From Humulus lupulus (lineage: Eukaryota; Streptophyta; Magnoliopsida; Rosales; Cannabaceae), in the NCBI RefSeq assembly GCF_963169125.1, contig NC_084795.1, positions 146,554,766 to 146,618,765 on the forward strand: a stretch of 64,000 nucleotides of DNA, in the 5' to 3' direction. This document shows positions 1-10,936 of the stretch, piece after piece. The translations under genes and the position numbers were made by a program. The notes under the pieces were generated by a model. The model had not been told where the DNA came from. It saw only the letters and a program-made list of their open reading frames with translations, and did not search any database. Numbering within the stretch: the first letter of the stretch is position 1; each line of letters opens with the position of its first letter.

Positions 1-35
1 TTTCGGGGATGAAATTCTTTTAAGTAGGGGAGAAT
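1..35 (+). other. E1 internal tail with polypurine tract
   Basis: The last bases before the LTR include a purine-rich stretch (AAGTAGGGGAGAA, about 22-34) directly before TGTAGTGTCTCC. This is the expected place of the polypurine tract that primes plus-strand DNA synthesis in an LTR retrotransposon. It fixes the element on the + strand; its gag-pol lies outside the window to the left. Confidence 0.7.
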
Positions 36-1600
36 TGTAGTGTCTCCGAATTTTACTTAGTTAGATAGTAGTAGTAGTAGAAGCTAGTAGTAGCTTGTAG
101 TATGTTAGTTTTTGTGGATATTGGTTCAAGCTGAGATTTTGTTGGAAACTCATAGAAACAGTTATAGATTTTATAAGTTTAACCTATAGTTCAAAAATAT
201 TAATTATAACATAAGGTTTGATTAATATAACTATTCCTAGAAATATTATTTATTATAACCTAAGGTTTTTATAGAACTAATAAGAATATGACACTTGTCA
301 CAAGCATGTTTATTAAGGATTTAAGCATTTTGGATGAATAATTTAATAAAGGATAAATCTAGAAGCTCTAAAACCTTCCAGCAGCTGTTAGGATCATGTT
401 TTACTCAGTCAAAGCCGTTTAAAAAAAATTCAAAATATGCTGAAAGAGTGCAAAAACATGTTTGATATATCGCAGCTATAGGTGCCGATATATCGCCTAC
501 GGAGATATGGAAAACACGTCAACTCGCACGAACGAAAGGTATTCTTATCTCAGATTTAATCCATCATAGTTCTTTTATTTTCTTTTAGATCCTAACTTAT
601 TGTTATGGATTTTTGGTTAGGTGTTTAAGTTTCTTGAAACTTAAGGTTTTCAGTAAGTTTCTACTTTGATGGTTTAGTTCTATTTTTCATCTCTTTTTTT
701 TTTTTAGAAACTCATGGTTTTTACTGTTGTTTTTAGGAGTGTTCCAATCTTGTTCTTGTCTCCAATATCCCAGTTTTCGGTAAGGAAAATAGGTTAGATA
801 TATGTGATATGATATGTTATGTTGATATGTTATATGTATGAATATGTTTTGTAGTCACTTGGGGCTTATAGTTGCTTAGATAGCAAACCCGAAGGTTCTT
901 ATCATTAACGTGGACTAGAGTTATGGTTTGCCCTACTTCGATAAGTAGACAGAAGACCTAGATGGGTTATCATATACTATTTTGTGATCTAACCTACCTC
1001 GATTAGTAGACTGAGGACCTAGATGGTTTTTATCACATACCACGGCAATGAGTTAATGGCCATTAATATTGTAGTCCTATATGATATACATTTTTACGTC
1101 ATATGTTTTATAGTATATGCTTTATGATATAGTCTTATGATTTATGATATAGTATATGCTTTATGATATAGTCTTATGATTTATGATATATGTTTTTTAG
1201 TAGATTTTCCTTGCTGGGCACTAGGCTCATTCCTTTTATTTTAGATGGTGCAGGAAAATGAACTTGGAAGGCAGGATGGATTCGTGGCAGCTTGGCATGT
1301 GTATTGGGGATGGATGGATTGAATGGACTACGGGAAGATCGAGGACGACGTTGCTTAAAGTATTTTAATTTATGTTTTATGTATTTCCGTACTTAGTATT
1401 TAAACGATTGATTAAAGTTTATGTTTTTATGTTTTATGTACTAAACAATGGGTATCCATACCTTATTTTGTGTTTCGTACCGTATTTTGGATTTTTAATA
1501 AAGTTCTAATGGTTTATGTATGTATGTATGTATCCCAAAATAGTAGTTATGTTTAGTAGTTTCTAATGGTCCGAGGTCTAGAATTAGTCGGGGCATTACA
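36..1600 (+). repeat. E1 3' LTR (Ty3/gypsy, 1.57 kb)
   Basis: The segment starts TGTAGTG and ends CATTACA, so the termini are imperfect inverted repeats bounded by TG and CA, and it directly follows a polypurine tract. It has no coding capacity. Inside are GTAG triplets (62-80), a degenerate duplicated stretch of about 85 bp around 905-1040, and a TATG run near 1515-1532. Around 1208-1256 it has a weak copy of the TTGCTGGG...GGTGCAGG block found in the other gypsy LTRs of the window. It ends abruptly at LTR-B sequence. Bases 1601-1605 (CCACA) should be the right-hand target-site duplication; the left one is outside. Confidence 0.8.
1111..1188 (+). repeat. 39-bp tandem duplication in E1 LTR
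   Basis: Two identical copies of a 39-bp AT-rich unit lie head to tail (1111-1149 and 1150-1188), beginning TAGTATATGC. It is a local duplication inside the LTR with no coding meaning. Confidence 0.85.
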
Positions 1601-2243
1601 CCACAGCCCCGTCTTGCGCGCAAGGGCCCCGCGCTCATGTTGTTGTCTCACGCCAAGGGTCTCGTGAGGCTCTTGCCTTTCACGCCCCTTGGGAGACATA
1701 TCTTCCATGACAATCCATAAGTTCTACAACTCTTAGCAAAATGTAAGGAAGTTTAGAGAAAAGGTGTTTCTTTGAAATAGGAAAAGAACCATCAGGTACA
1801 AGGTACATATATGAGTGTGGGGTGTACAACCCTGAAGCAGACCGAGGCATGACCCTGACATCCGTATCTGACAAGTAGTGGTGGGACGAATCTGTACAAA
1901 GAGTGGAGGCACTACCCGAGCACCACTGACCATGTACCAGAGCCGACACCATAATGTCCTGCACCATGACCCTGACAACGTACTGGTGTACGTTCTTGTC
2001 CTCTGGTACTACCATGTATCAAGGGTCATTAGAGCCCAACTATAAATAGACTCCCACCCCTCAGACTAAGGGGGTTGGAAAATTCTTTGTATACTCAGAC
2101 AATTAAGGAATATACGAGTTTTTTCTCCATTGTGTTTCTGCCTCCTTCTTCTTCAAGCTTCTTCTATCTTCTTTACACATAGTTTTTGCAATACACTTTT
2201 AGTTTTTCTATCCTCTATCGTTGACAAATTCTCACAGTCAACA
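1601..2243 (+). repeat. LTR-B remnant, right part
   Basis: This stretch is clearly related to the right half of the complete LTR at 36587-38257: both share the string TTTGTACAAAGAGTGGAGGC, a TATA box (ACTATAAATAG near 2039 here) and a final GTCAACA/GTTAACA. The left half is missing because E1 is inserted at 1600. It ends at 2243, where E3 LTR sequence resumes, so LTR-B was itself inserted in the 3' LTR of E3. Whether it was a solo LTR or part of an element cannot be told here. Confidence 0.75.
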
Positions 2244-2311
2244 ACTAGTTATTGCCCTCCTGGTCCCGTAATTAAGGCACTAAGCCACATTAGGGAATTT
2301 GGAACGTTACA
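2244..2311 (-). repeat. E3 3' LTR, 5'-terminal 68 bp
   Basis: Read on the - strand this begins TGTAACGTTCC and continues into sequence that matches the end of the LTR at 10937-13443 (shared GGCACTAAGCCA and TTATTGCCCTCCTGG). It touches the E3 polypurine tract, so it is the start of the E3 3' LTR. The rest lies left of LTR-B, outside the window. Confidence 0.8.
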
Positions 2312-2326
2312 ACTATCCCCTCCTTA
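2312..2326 (-). other. E3 polypurine tract
   Basis: On the - strand the bases just before the LTR read AAGGAGGGGATAGT, a purine run of the type that primes plus-strand synthesis. E4 has nearly the same tract at 33962-33976. Confidence 0.75.
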
Positions 2327-2348
2327 TAGGAATCTTGTCCTCAAAATT

Positions 2349-2720
2349 TTACCTGAACAGCTCGGGATACTGATTCTGCATATTTGACTCCAACTCCCAG
2401 GTCGCTTCCTCGATCTTGTTGTTCCTCCATAATACCTTAACCAAAGGTATAGTCTTATTCCTCAGGGCCTTGTCCTTCATGTCTAGTATCTAGACTGGCT
2501 ATTCCTCATAGGAGAGATTTGGCTGAAGCTCCAGATCCTCGTAACTCAACACACGAGGCACGTCTGACACGTACTTCCGAAGTGTCGAAATATGGAATAC
2601 ATTATGTATGGCTGATAGTGCTAGAGGTAGGGCAAACCTATAGGCCACCTGACTAATCCTCTCCAAGATCTCAAACGGTCCTACAAATCTAGGGCTCAAC
2701 TTTCCCTTCTTCCCAAATCT
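2349..2720 (-). pseudogene. pol: E3 pol C-terminus: chromodomain
   Basis: The C-terminal reading frame contains VFHISTLRKYVSD, then a chromodomain-like stretch (PLVKVLWRN, EEATWELE, YPELF) ending at a TAA at 2349-2351. In chromoviruses this domain steers integration to particular chromatin. Two TAG stops (2499-2501 and 2490-2492) cut the frame just before the chromodomain. The second falls where the homologous E4 copy has an intact CAG codon (34139-34141), so it is a C-to-T change at a CAG site. Confidence 0.8.
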
Positions 2721-3600
2721 CCTCACCCCATTCCATGGCGAGACTCTAAAGAAGACATAGTCTCCCACTTGGAACTCCACGTTTTGGATTAGCATAACTT
2801 TTCTGCCTTCTTTGAGAAGCGAGCATCCGAGCTCTAATCTTCTCAATAGCCTCATTGGTCCTTTGAACTGCCTCATGACCCAAGTACTTCCTTTCTCCTG
2901 TCTCATCTCAATGAATGGGTGATCTGTACTTCCTACCATACAACATCTCATAAGGTGCCATTCCAATAGTCGTCTGGTAGCTGTTATTATAGTAAAACTC
3001 TATCAGAGGCAAATATTTACTCCAGGAACCTTCAAAGTTCAATACACATGCTCTCAGCATGTCCTCTAGTATCTGGACAGTCCTCTCAGACTGACCATCG
3101 GTCTGAGGATGATAAGTTGTACTGAACTTCAGCTGTGTACCCATCACCCTCTGTAGACTTCCCCAAAATATGGAAGTAAAGATAGGGTCCCGATCAGACA
3201 TGATAGACCTCGAAGTCCCATGAAGGCGAACTATCTCTCTCACATAGAGATATGCACACTGGTCAACTATGTAATTCATCCTCACTTGTAGAAAGTGAGC
3301 TAATTTCATATACCGGTCTACAATGATCCAGATTGAATCATGCTGGCCATCTGTCCTGGGCAATCCTACCATGAAATCCATCGTGATGTCCTCCCATTTC
3401 CACTCTGGGATATCTAGAGGCTGGAACAGCCCTGCTGGTCTCTGGTGTTGAGCCTTGGCCTGTTAACATGTCAAGCACTTAGCCACATATTCTGTCACAT
3501 CCCTCTTCATCCCAGGCCACGAATATAGTGATCTCACATATTGATACATCTTCATGGCGCCTGGATGTAGAGAATAAGGGGTAGTATGAGATTCATCTAG
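2721..3600 (-). pseudogene. pol: E3 integrase
   Basis: The frame shows the second half of the zinc-binding region (WPGMKRDV, then C-LT-C near 3470) followed by the catalytic core. The core has D in WIIVDRYMK, D in IMSDRDPIF and E in TDGQSERTV, the D,D,E triad that cuts and joins DNA ends; all three are present. A TAA follows the second zinc-binding Cys (about 3460). The C-terminal part (GDYVFFRVSPWNGVRRF) leads into the chromodomain. Frames change near 2900-2960, so the protein is not continuous. Confidence 0.85.
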
Positions 3601-4324
3601 AATCTCCTGCTCGATCCTAGTGTCCATCAGAACTCAGATTTTTATCTCAATAAGCCCATGCCGGACACTGTGTAGTCCTTGGCTACTCTAGCTAGGACGT
3701 CCCCTTTGATCTTCCCCAATTGTGGATCATTCAACTGATTCTCCTAATCATCTCCAAAAGAGTGGACTGCAGGGTGATGTTGGCTAACTGGCCCACCACT
3801 AGCTCAATACTTGCTCTAGTCATATCCTCTGCCAATTCCCTAGATATTTTCCTAGCACTATACAACTATCCTGGACCCTTCCGGCTTAAGGCATCTGCTA
3901 ACACATTGGCTTTCCCTGGGTGATAGAGGATCTCAAAATAATACTCCTTTACCAGCTCCAACCAACGTCTCTGCCTCATGGTCAAATCCTTCTAGGTGCG
4001 TAAGTATTTCAAACACTTGTGATCTGTGTATAACTAACACTTGTCACCATATAAGTAGTGCCGCCACACCTTCAGTGCAAAAACTACTACTACAAGTTCT
4101 AGATCATGTGTGGGGTACCTCTGCTCATACTCATCCAGCTGACGTGATGCATATGCAATCACCTTCCCTGTTTGCATAAAGACACAACCTAGGGCCTTCC
4201 TTGAGGTGTCACAACAAGCCACAAACGTGTTCTGATCTGTAGGAAGACTAAGAACCGGAGCGGTGATCAGACTCTTCTTTAGTCTCAGGAAGCTGTCCTC
4301 ACATCTATCTGACCATATGAATCT
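3601..4324 (-). pseudogene. pol: E3 RNase H and connection to integrase
   Basis: The RNase H domain is recognised by [38 protein letters not shown] and [10 protein letters not shown]. It would remove the RNA strand after minus-strand synthesis. Two TAG stops (4034-4036 and 3992-3994) flank the YTDHK motif; E4 has sense codons over the first site. From about 3950 to 3600 the frame is poorly conserved. Confidence 0.8.
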
Positions 4325-5190
4325 CTAATTCTTGCGTGTCAACTCTATCATTGGTGATGCAATCTTGGAAAACCCCTCAACAAAGCGTCTGTAATAACCT
4401 ACCAGTCCCAAGAAACTTCTGATCTCTGAAGCATTTTTCGACCTTGGCCAATCTCTGACTGCCTCAATCTTTGTTGGATCCACCATAATTCCGTCCTTTT
4501 TGATTATGTGACCAAAGAAAGTCACATTTGGTAACCAGAACTCGAACTTCTTGAATTTTGCATACAACCTATGCTCTCTTAGCCTCTGGTGTACTAATCT
4601 GAGATGCTGCTTGTGCTCTGTCTCTATCTTAGAGTATACCAATATATCATCGATAAAGACGATCACGAACTGATCCAGGTAATCTTTGAACACCCTGTTC
4701 ATCAGATCCATAAATGTTGCTCGGGCATTAGTTAGTCTAAATGACATTACCAAAAACTCATAATGCCCATACCTGGCGCGAAAATCTGTCTTTGATATAT
4801 CTTCCTCCCTGATCCTCATATGGTGATAACCAGATCGAAGGTCTATCTTAGAGAATACTGTCTTACCCTGTAGCTGATCAAACTGATCACCAATCCTTGG
4901 CAGAGAATACATGTTCTTGATAGTCACTTGTTCAGTTTTATATAATCGATACACATCCTCAGAGAACCATCTTTCTTCTTCACGAAGAGAGCTGGTGCAC
5001 CCCATGGCGAGAAACTGGGCCTGATAAAACCCAAGTCTAGTAACTCCTGCAATTGAACCTTTAGTTCCTTTAGCTCTGCCGGAACCATCCTATAAGGTGC
5101 CCTTGACACTGGCTCTGTCCCTAGTGCCAGTTCAATCACAAACTCTATTTCCCTGTGTGTAGGTAACCTTAGCAGATCCTCTGGAAACAC
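4325..5190 (-). pseudogene. pol: E3 reverse transcriptase
   Basis: The frame contains the RT signature blocks: [45 protein letters not shown] and the catalytic [10 protein letters not shown] (the variant of the YxDD motif usual in this group), then the thumb ([24 protein letters not shown]). Catalytic aspartates are kept. A frame change near 4930-5000 splits the fingers from the palm. The length matches the family domain. Confidence 0.88.
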
Positions 5191-6149
5191 ATCCAAAAAC
5201 TCACAGACTAATCTAGTTTGTCCTGGTCCCACTGACACGACCTGAATGATATCCACCACGCTAGCTAAGAATCCTATGCATCCCCCCTGGAATAGGTCTC
5301 TCACTCTAAGTACGGATATCATAGGTATACAGGGTCCATGCACAGTGCCAACAAATACAAAGGGGTCCTCACCCTTAGGCTCAAAGGTTACCATCTTCTT
5401 CTTGCAATCTATCGTTGCCCCATACTTCTCTAACCAGTCCATACCCAAAATTATGTCAAAGTCGGTCATAACAAACTCTATCAAGTAAAATGACAATTCC
5501 CTGCCATCCACTGTCACTGGTAATGATCTGACTCATTTCCTGGAAACCACTAACTCCCCAGTAGGCAGCATAGTACCAAACCCCATAGGATAAAAGTCAC
5601 AAGGTCTACACAGTCCCTCTATAACTCTACTAGCAACAAAAGAGTGCATAGCACCCGAATCAATCAAAACAAAATAAAGGGTCCAAACACTAGAAAATAG
5701 ACCTATAACCACTGAGGGACTAGCCTCAGCTTCCGTCTGGGTCAAGGTGAACACCCGAGCTGGCGTTAGGCTGTCCACCTTCTTGGGCTCTTCCTTTCTG
5801 GCTTTCAGGCAGTCCTTCTTCAATTTTCCCACACTTCCGCAGACAAAGCAGGCCTTCAACGACATTCCCCAATATGGCGCTTCCTGCACCGAGCACACTC
5901 TAGGAATGCCTTCCAGGTCTCACCGCTACCCTAGCAACATATCTGTATGCCCATTGGCCTCCTATCTGGCTCTGAAGCTAAAACTGTACATGGAGTCTCG
6001 ACCTCCTAGAATCCCTTCTGGCTGCACTCTCGTGCCATATCTTGTTCTCTGCTCTCTCAGCTGTAAACGCCTTCTCCACAACAAGTGCATATGTAGTCAC
6101 TCTTGACACAGTAGTAATACAAACATCCCTGGCTATCATAGGTTGCAGC
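5191..6149 (-). pseudogene. gag-pol: E3 protease and gag C-terminus
   Basis: Going down the - strand, a Cys knuckle appears first (CFVCGSVGKLKKDC, near 5820), in which the usual His is replaced by Lys. The aspartic protease follows: LIDSGAMHSFVA carries the D-S-G active-site triplet, and [11 protein letters not shown] is the family's second hallmark. A frameshift near 5520 splits the protease. Upstream the gag frame is degraded and breaks at 6150, where a foreign LTR starts. Confidence 0.8.
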
Positions 6150-8359
6150 TGTAACACCCTACTACCTTAGAGCCATTATTAAGTGAGTTTAAAATGCGCA
6201 CTTAACTAGCTAACCGAGCATTTAACTCAAAAGTGTAACTAAACTGTATTAAAATCACATACTTTGAAAATGTAAACTTTCATTGAAAAGTATAAGTGTT
6301 TTACATTAGGGATCCCGAAAATACTGTTTATAAATATTTACAACTCAAAATATGTTTTAAGTCGACTAGACGACAAAATAGGATTCAGTACAAAGCATCT
6401 CCCAAAAATACCCCTGGCCGTAGCAGCCAGGCAGACCAGACATGTATGCATTGCCTCACGCTCTCCATACTCATGGTTGGATGACTTTTTCCTTGCCCTT
6501 ACCTGCACCACAGAGCACCCATGAGCCGAAGCCTAGCAAGAAAACTCCGCACAAATAGGTAACATATGCATGTCAATTACTCAGCATATAACAAATCCGC
6601 CAACAGGCTAAACACGTACGGCCATGCTGTCCCAGGCACTTTACCAGGCCCTGGGTTCACGGTCTTACCCTAGCAACTTGCACTCCACGTGCTAAACGCT
6701 GCTCCCGACCCTCTTGCCGTTCTCGGTCTTCGCCGTTTCCGGCTCTTGCCGACCACTTACATATTTGCATACATAGCATAATTAATCAAACACTTAAACA
6801 TGTATTAACATAATCAATGGGCTATGCCCTGCATATAATCATATAAGGCTGTGCCCTGCAACACTACTATGGGGCCTTGCCCTGCTCTATGGGTACAACG
6901 GTTTCTTACCTGTGTACGGAGCTTCTTGAGCACCTAAATCTCGAGCACGGTCTTCTAACCCGAGCCTCGCTGCAAACCTAGTCACAACACATACATAGCA
7001 CTCTCATTACTAACCAATTTATAATCATCTCCCGGAACCAATCCTGTGCTCTCGAGACCTCCCGTTTCCCCCCACAAGGTAGCGGAAGCATCCCTCGAGC
7101 CCCCTGAGCCAAAACCCCAAAAAACACAATTTCCCCTGCCCAAGATTTGGCCTAGCGCCGCGGCACCACCATATAGGGGCTGCGGCGCCCAGAATGGTGT
7201 CCTTCCCCTGATGCATCCTAGTACCGCGGCATGGAAGAATAGGGCCGCGACGCCCATACGCGAACCCATAAAACTGGGTTTTTCCCAACATTTTCCCGAG
7301 CCAAAACACTTCCAAATCGATACCAAGACATACCCAAATCCCAAATTCATTCCAAAACCCCAAATAGACCATATGGCAACTCGAAAACATGAATAACAAG
7401 CCCAAACACATTTTCAAACCCATGATTCACAAATTGGTTTAAAACTTCATAAAACTTAAACCACACCAGCAATCAACTTCAAAGATGCACGAAATTCTTA
7501 CCTCAAACTGAAATTCGACTCTAAGCTTCTTCTAAATCCAACTCTAAGCTTAATTCCTTTGATTCTTAAGCTGAATTTCACAATTACTAAGCCAAAAACC
7601 AACTTTCAGCATTCAACCCAAACTCTAAGAAAACTTGCAAGAAAACTAAAATTCAGAGATGAAGCTTTACCTGTGGATTAATCTTGGCCTAAGCTTGACT
7701 CTAGTTGCCCCAATCTCAGGCCTGAACTCCTTCCTTGATCCCAAGAAACTAGCCCTTCTTCCCTTTCCCTTTTGCTTCTTGATCCTCTCTATATTTCCAG
7801 CAGAAAATTCTTGAATAGCCTAAGTGTAAGTAACATGAATAACTCCTCTCAGCAAAGTTAATCCCCTCCTAAGGTCAAATTACGACTTTACCCTTTCTCC
7901 TTAATAAAGTTCTCATCCTAACCTCAAGGGCAATTCCATCATTTCAGCCAATTCCCGCTAAGTCCTCGAGTATACCTAAAGATCCTCATTTAATCTCGAC
8001 ATGCTTAAACCATTACTGAATTTACCAACCACTACAAAGTAACTTCCGAACACTTTATAGTATTCCCAAAATACCCTTAAGCTCCTCTCGAGCCGGGTAT
8101 TTGACCCCGTTGTGACTTTAAGCAAAACAGCTCCCTAGGACCGTCTTAGAACGTGCATCACAATTATATCACCACCCTTAAGCTTAGAGTTGGTGATATA
8201 GTATTCACAATTATATCACAATTATGCCCCTAACAACCAAATGGGGCCCACATGCATATTTAATTCACCTAAACATGCATTTCTAATCACATATTCATTA
8301 AATTCACATATTAATACAATAAAGCAATTATTGCCTTCCAGGCACGCTAATCAAGGCCC
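6150..8359 (-). repeat. Foreign chromovirus LTR inserted in E3 gag
   Basis: It begins TGTAACACCCTACTACC, nearly the same as the E4 LTR ends at 31808 and 40453, and runs through LTR landmarks: GGGATCCC near 6308, the CCTTGCCCTTACCTGCAC block at 6491, GC-rich boxes near 7150-7255, and a hairpin at 8165-8200. It stops at GCACGCTAATCAAGGCC, about 40 bp short of a normal end, and gag resumes at once. About 26 bp of gag also appear to be lost, so insertion was followed by a small deletion. There is no internal region; it is effectively a solo LTR. I see no gene in it. Confidence 0.8.
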
Positions 8360-9017
8360 CATCAATGGGCACTAGATCCCCAACAAACTTTGCCAATCTA
8401 TCAAAATTCAGGGCGTAATTGGTCACTGACATATTGCCCTGAAGTAACTTATTGAACTCTTCAACCTTCGCAACTTTAACTGCGTCATTATAGTATTTCT
8501 CATTGAACAGAGTTATGAATTCCTCCCATTCTATAGTGTTTACTGCCCTGTTCTGGGATACCACCTCCCAACATATTCGGGCATCCTCCCAAAACATGTA
8601 AGTTGTGCAAGCCACTCTTTCATTACCACTTACCCTCATGAAATCCAGCATGGTGGTTATCATAGTCATCCATTGTTCAGCCTTCAATGGATCTGAGCTG
8701 ACTTGAAAAAATGGAGGGTGTTATTTTCTAAACCTCTCATACAGGCGTTCCCATCTATGTCCCCCTGCTTGGGGCTGAATTACCGCTGGTACCTCTGGCT
8801 GTAACACTGCCGGTAATGCGGGCTGTAGGTTCCCTACTGGAACCTGTTGCTGTCTCAAGAGGCGAATCTCATCTTCTTGCCTCTATAACCTGGCTTACAT
8901 ATCAGCAAGCATCTTCTGCCATTTCTCTGGAGCTGGCGGTGGGGCCTGGCCATGGTCATTCTCTTCCCTGTCCTGTATCTCTTGGCCACCCAACATCTCT
9001 GACCTTCGAGGAAGCAT
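8360..9017 (-). pseudogene. gag: E3 gag, N-terminal part
   Basis: A good start is the ATG at 9017-9015 (MLPRRSEMLGG), because E4 and E5 gag begin at similar places upstream of the same Gln- and Pro-rich lead. The capsid-like domain follows (QWMTMITTMLDFMRV, ERVACTTYMFWEDARI, EEFITLFNEKYYND, LLQGNMSVTNYALNFDRLA). Gag forms the particle that packages the RNA. Two TAG or TAA stops near 8880-8900 break the N-terminal lead. The frame ends at 8360 at the LTR junction and continues at 6149. Confidence 0.82.
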
Positions 9018-9660
9018 TCTGATAACCATCCCACTCTTTAGTGATCAAGTCGGCCGTTAGGTAAGAAATAACTATACCTCTTGCCGTTTGACAGTCCAAG
9101 ACTGAACAAACAAACAAATGCAATGCTAATAAGCATGCTAACACGTAATACATTCAATCATGGTGCTAATAAGCACTTCCTGATATTCATGAGCAAATAA
9201 CAATGCTTATAAGCATTTCTGACATTCATATGCAATTAAGGATGCAAATAAGCATGTTCAAGCATTTATACATGTATAACAATGCTAATAAGCATGTTCT
9301 TTAATGACTGCCAGTATTAACAGTGCTAATAAGCATTTTCTGGCCTATATGAAAATAACAACGCTAATAAGCGTTTCCTGACCTACATGTCCATATAACA
9401 ATGCTAATAAGCGGTTCCTTTGCATTCACAAGTAATAACAATGCTAATAAGAATATCTTTATCAATTATGCAATAGTCAAGGGCCAGGCCCTATCATAAT
9501 ATCTCATGCTTTCTAATAAGGCATGCAGATAAGGCGTATAAATTTATTTAAACAGTTAAGCACTTAATCACATAAGTAGTTACCAAACCCTGAGTCGAGC
9601 TTGTCTTTAGTGGCGAGTGTACATGCCTGGCCAGTCTTCAGGAACTCTTAAACCTTGGCA
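9018..9660 (-). other. E3 untranslated leader
   Basis: This is the stretch between the gag start and the primer site. It has no ORF worth calling. It is notable for the palindrome array at 9123-9454. Packaging and dimer signals of retroelements usually lie in this region. Confidence 0.7.
9123..9454. repeat. 40-bp periodic array of nine palindromes
   Basis: Nine copies of a 14-bp palindromic core of the form NNGCTAATAAGCNN start at 9123, 9163, 9203, 9242, 9282, 9323, 9361, 9401 and 9441, a spacing of 38 to 41 bp. The arms vary together: ATGCT/AGCAT, GTGCT/AGCAC (9163) and ACGCT/AGCGT (9361). The copy at 9202-9217 is a perfect 16-bp palindrome, AATGCTTATAAGCATT. The last two copies have lost one arm. 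The spacers are poorly conserved. Confidence 0.85.
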
Positions 9661-9672
9661 ACTCTGATATCA
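9661..9672 (-). other. E3 primer-binding site (degenerate iMet)
   Basis: The - strand reads TGATATCAGAGT three bases after the LTR. It differs by two bases from TGGTATCAGAGC, the complement of the 3' end of initiator tRNA-Met seen intact in E4 and E5. A second copy (TGATATCAAAGT) lies at 10922-10933. Confidence 0.75.
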
Positions 9673-9675
9673 AGT

Positions 9676-10461
9676 TGTAACGCCCCGGATAGCCAAGACT
9701 ATTACACTATGTACTTTAAATAGTGTCAGACTTGTTAATCAAGCCATTTGGTTATAAACGTGTAACTAAGGTTAATGTCAAGGGTTAGGGTTAAAGATTT
9801 TGGTCAATGAAATTGTTTATTTTTCATTTATTAGTTTAATACATACATGGGATCCCAAAAAGTTACATACAGATGTTTGGAAAGGTATATACAATCAAAA
9901 GTTACAACCAGCCGGCCTAAGTAGCAAAATAAGGGATACAACCCTAATTCCTCTGAGATATCCTCGGCCATGGTGGACGAGCAGCCGCATATGTACACGC
10001 CGCCATTGAAGCTCTCCAACTCATTGATGTTCAAGTTTTCCTTTCCCCATACCTGCAACACATGGCACCCGTGAGCCAAGGCTCAGGAAGAAAACTTAAA
10101 CATGTGCGTGAATAGTAAATATAGATTCCAAATACATATCTAGCATGACCATTAGTAATAACCTACTCTTGCATGCATAAAATTACAAATAAATGATCAT
10201 TGGATCATTCCGGGGCTCGCTTCCTTGAATAGATAACCATAGAGCCAACCCGAGGCCTTATGCCCTAGCTATGTGGCCATAGAGTCACATGGGGCCCTTG
10301 CCCTTAGCTTTGAGTAACTAGGCATAGAGCTAACCAAATGCTTTGTTTTCCAACGACCATTGGGTCAGCCAACATAATAATACGTCTCTGATTCAGCCTA
10401 AGCCTTTTGACTAGCGCGCAGTGTGCTATTGCCGCCCTTGACTAATAAGTCAAGCCTTGAA
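9676..10461 (-). repeat. E3 5' LTR, first partial copy
   Basis: It starts TGTAACGCCCCGGATAGCC next to the primer site and is nearly identical to 10937-11722 over 786 bp, including GGGATCCCA at 9848 and the CCTGCAAC...GAGCCAAG block near 10051. It stops in mid-LTR at 10461, where unrelated sequence begins. Confidence 0.8.
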
Positions 10462-10912
10462 TTGTTGGATTAGCTTATACAGGATCTTTATTTATTTTCA
10501 TGTATATCTAATATTAAACAAATTAATACGAGATATCCTAAAACATGTTTCTAAAATTGAATTCAAAGAGAAACAAAGAATAGAATACTTACAGTATACG
10601 CAGCGGAATTAAAGAGTCCTTCCTTCAGTTTCTCTAACTCTTGTATCCTCTCTGTCACAGAGTATTATCAATTCTCAACCACATAGACTAGTGTGGGCTA
10701 TTCTCAACACATGAGATAGATATTGAGAGAAGAAGAGAAAATAACAAAGAGGCTTAGAAAAGGACTTGTGTTTAGAGAGAATCTAAAACTATCAGATTAA
10801 TAAAACATGCGAGCAAAGTGATTAACCAAGTCAAAAAAAAAAATTCTATTATTTTATTGATAATAAAATGAGATTACAAAGAATTTGGGTTTTAATTAGG
10901 GTTTTAATTTCG
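10462..10912. repeat. Unclassified insert, possibly copia LTR fragment
   Basis: These 451 bp lie between the two E3 LTR copies. The sequence starts TTGTTGGATTAG, is AT-rich, and includes ACGCAGCGGAATTAAAG and a poly-A run at about 10835. The composition and the TGTTGG start recall Ty1/copia LTRs, but no far end or target duplication is visible and there is no ORF. Confidence 0.4.
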
Positions 10913-10936
10913 ACCTTGGAAACTTTGATATCAAGT

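Noticed and set aside
7025..7423. Overlapping frames of 116 to 132 codons on both strands
   Set aside because: They lie in a noncoding LTR, over GC-rich boxes; no similarity to known proteins that I recognise.
9123..9454. CRISPR-like array (regular short repeats)
   Set aside because: Repeats are only about 14 bp, degenerate, with spacers of about 26 bp that are themselves related; it lies in the leader of a plant retrotransposon and there are no cas genes.
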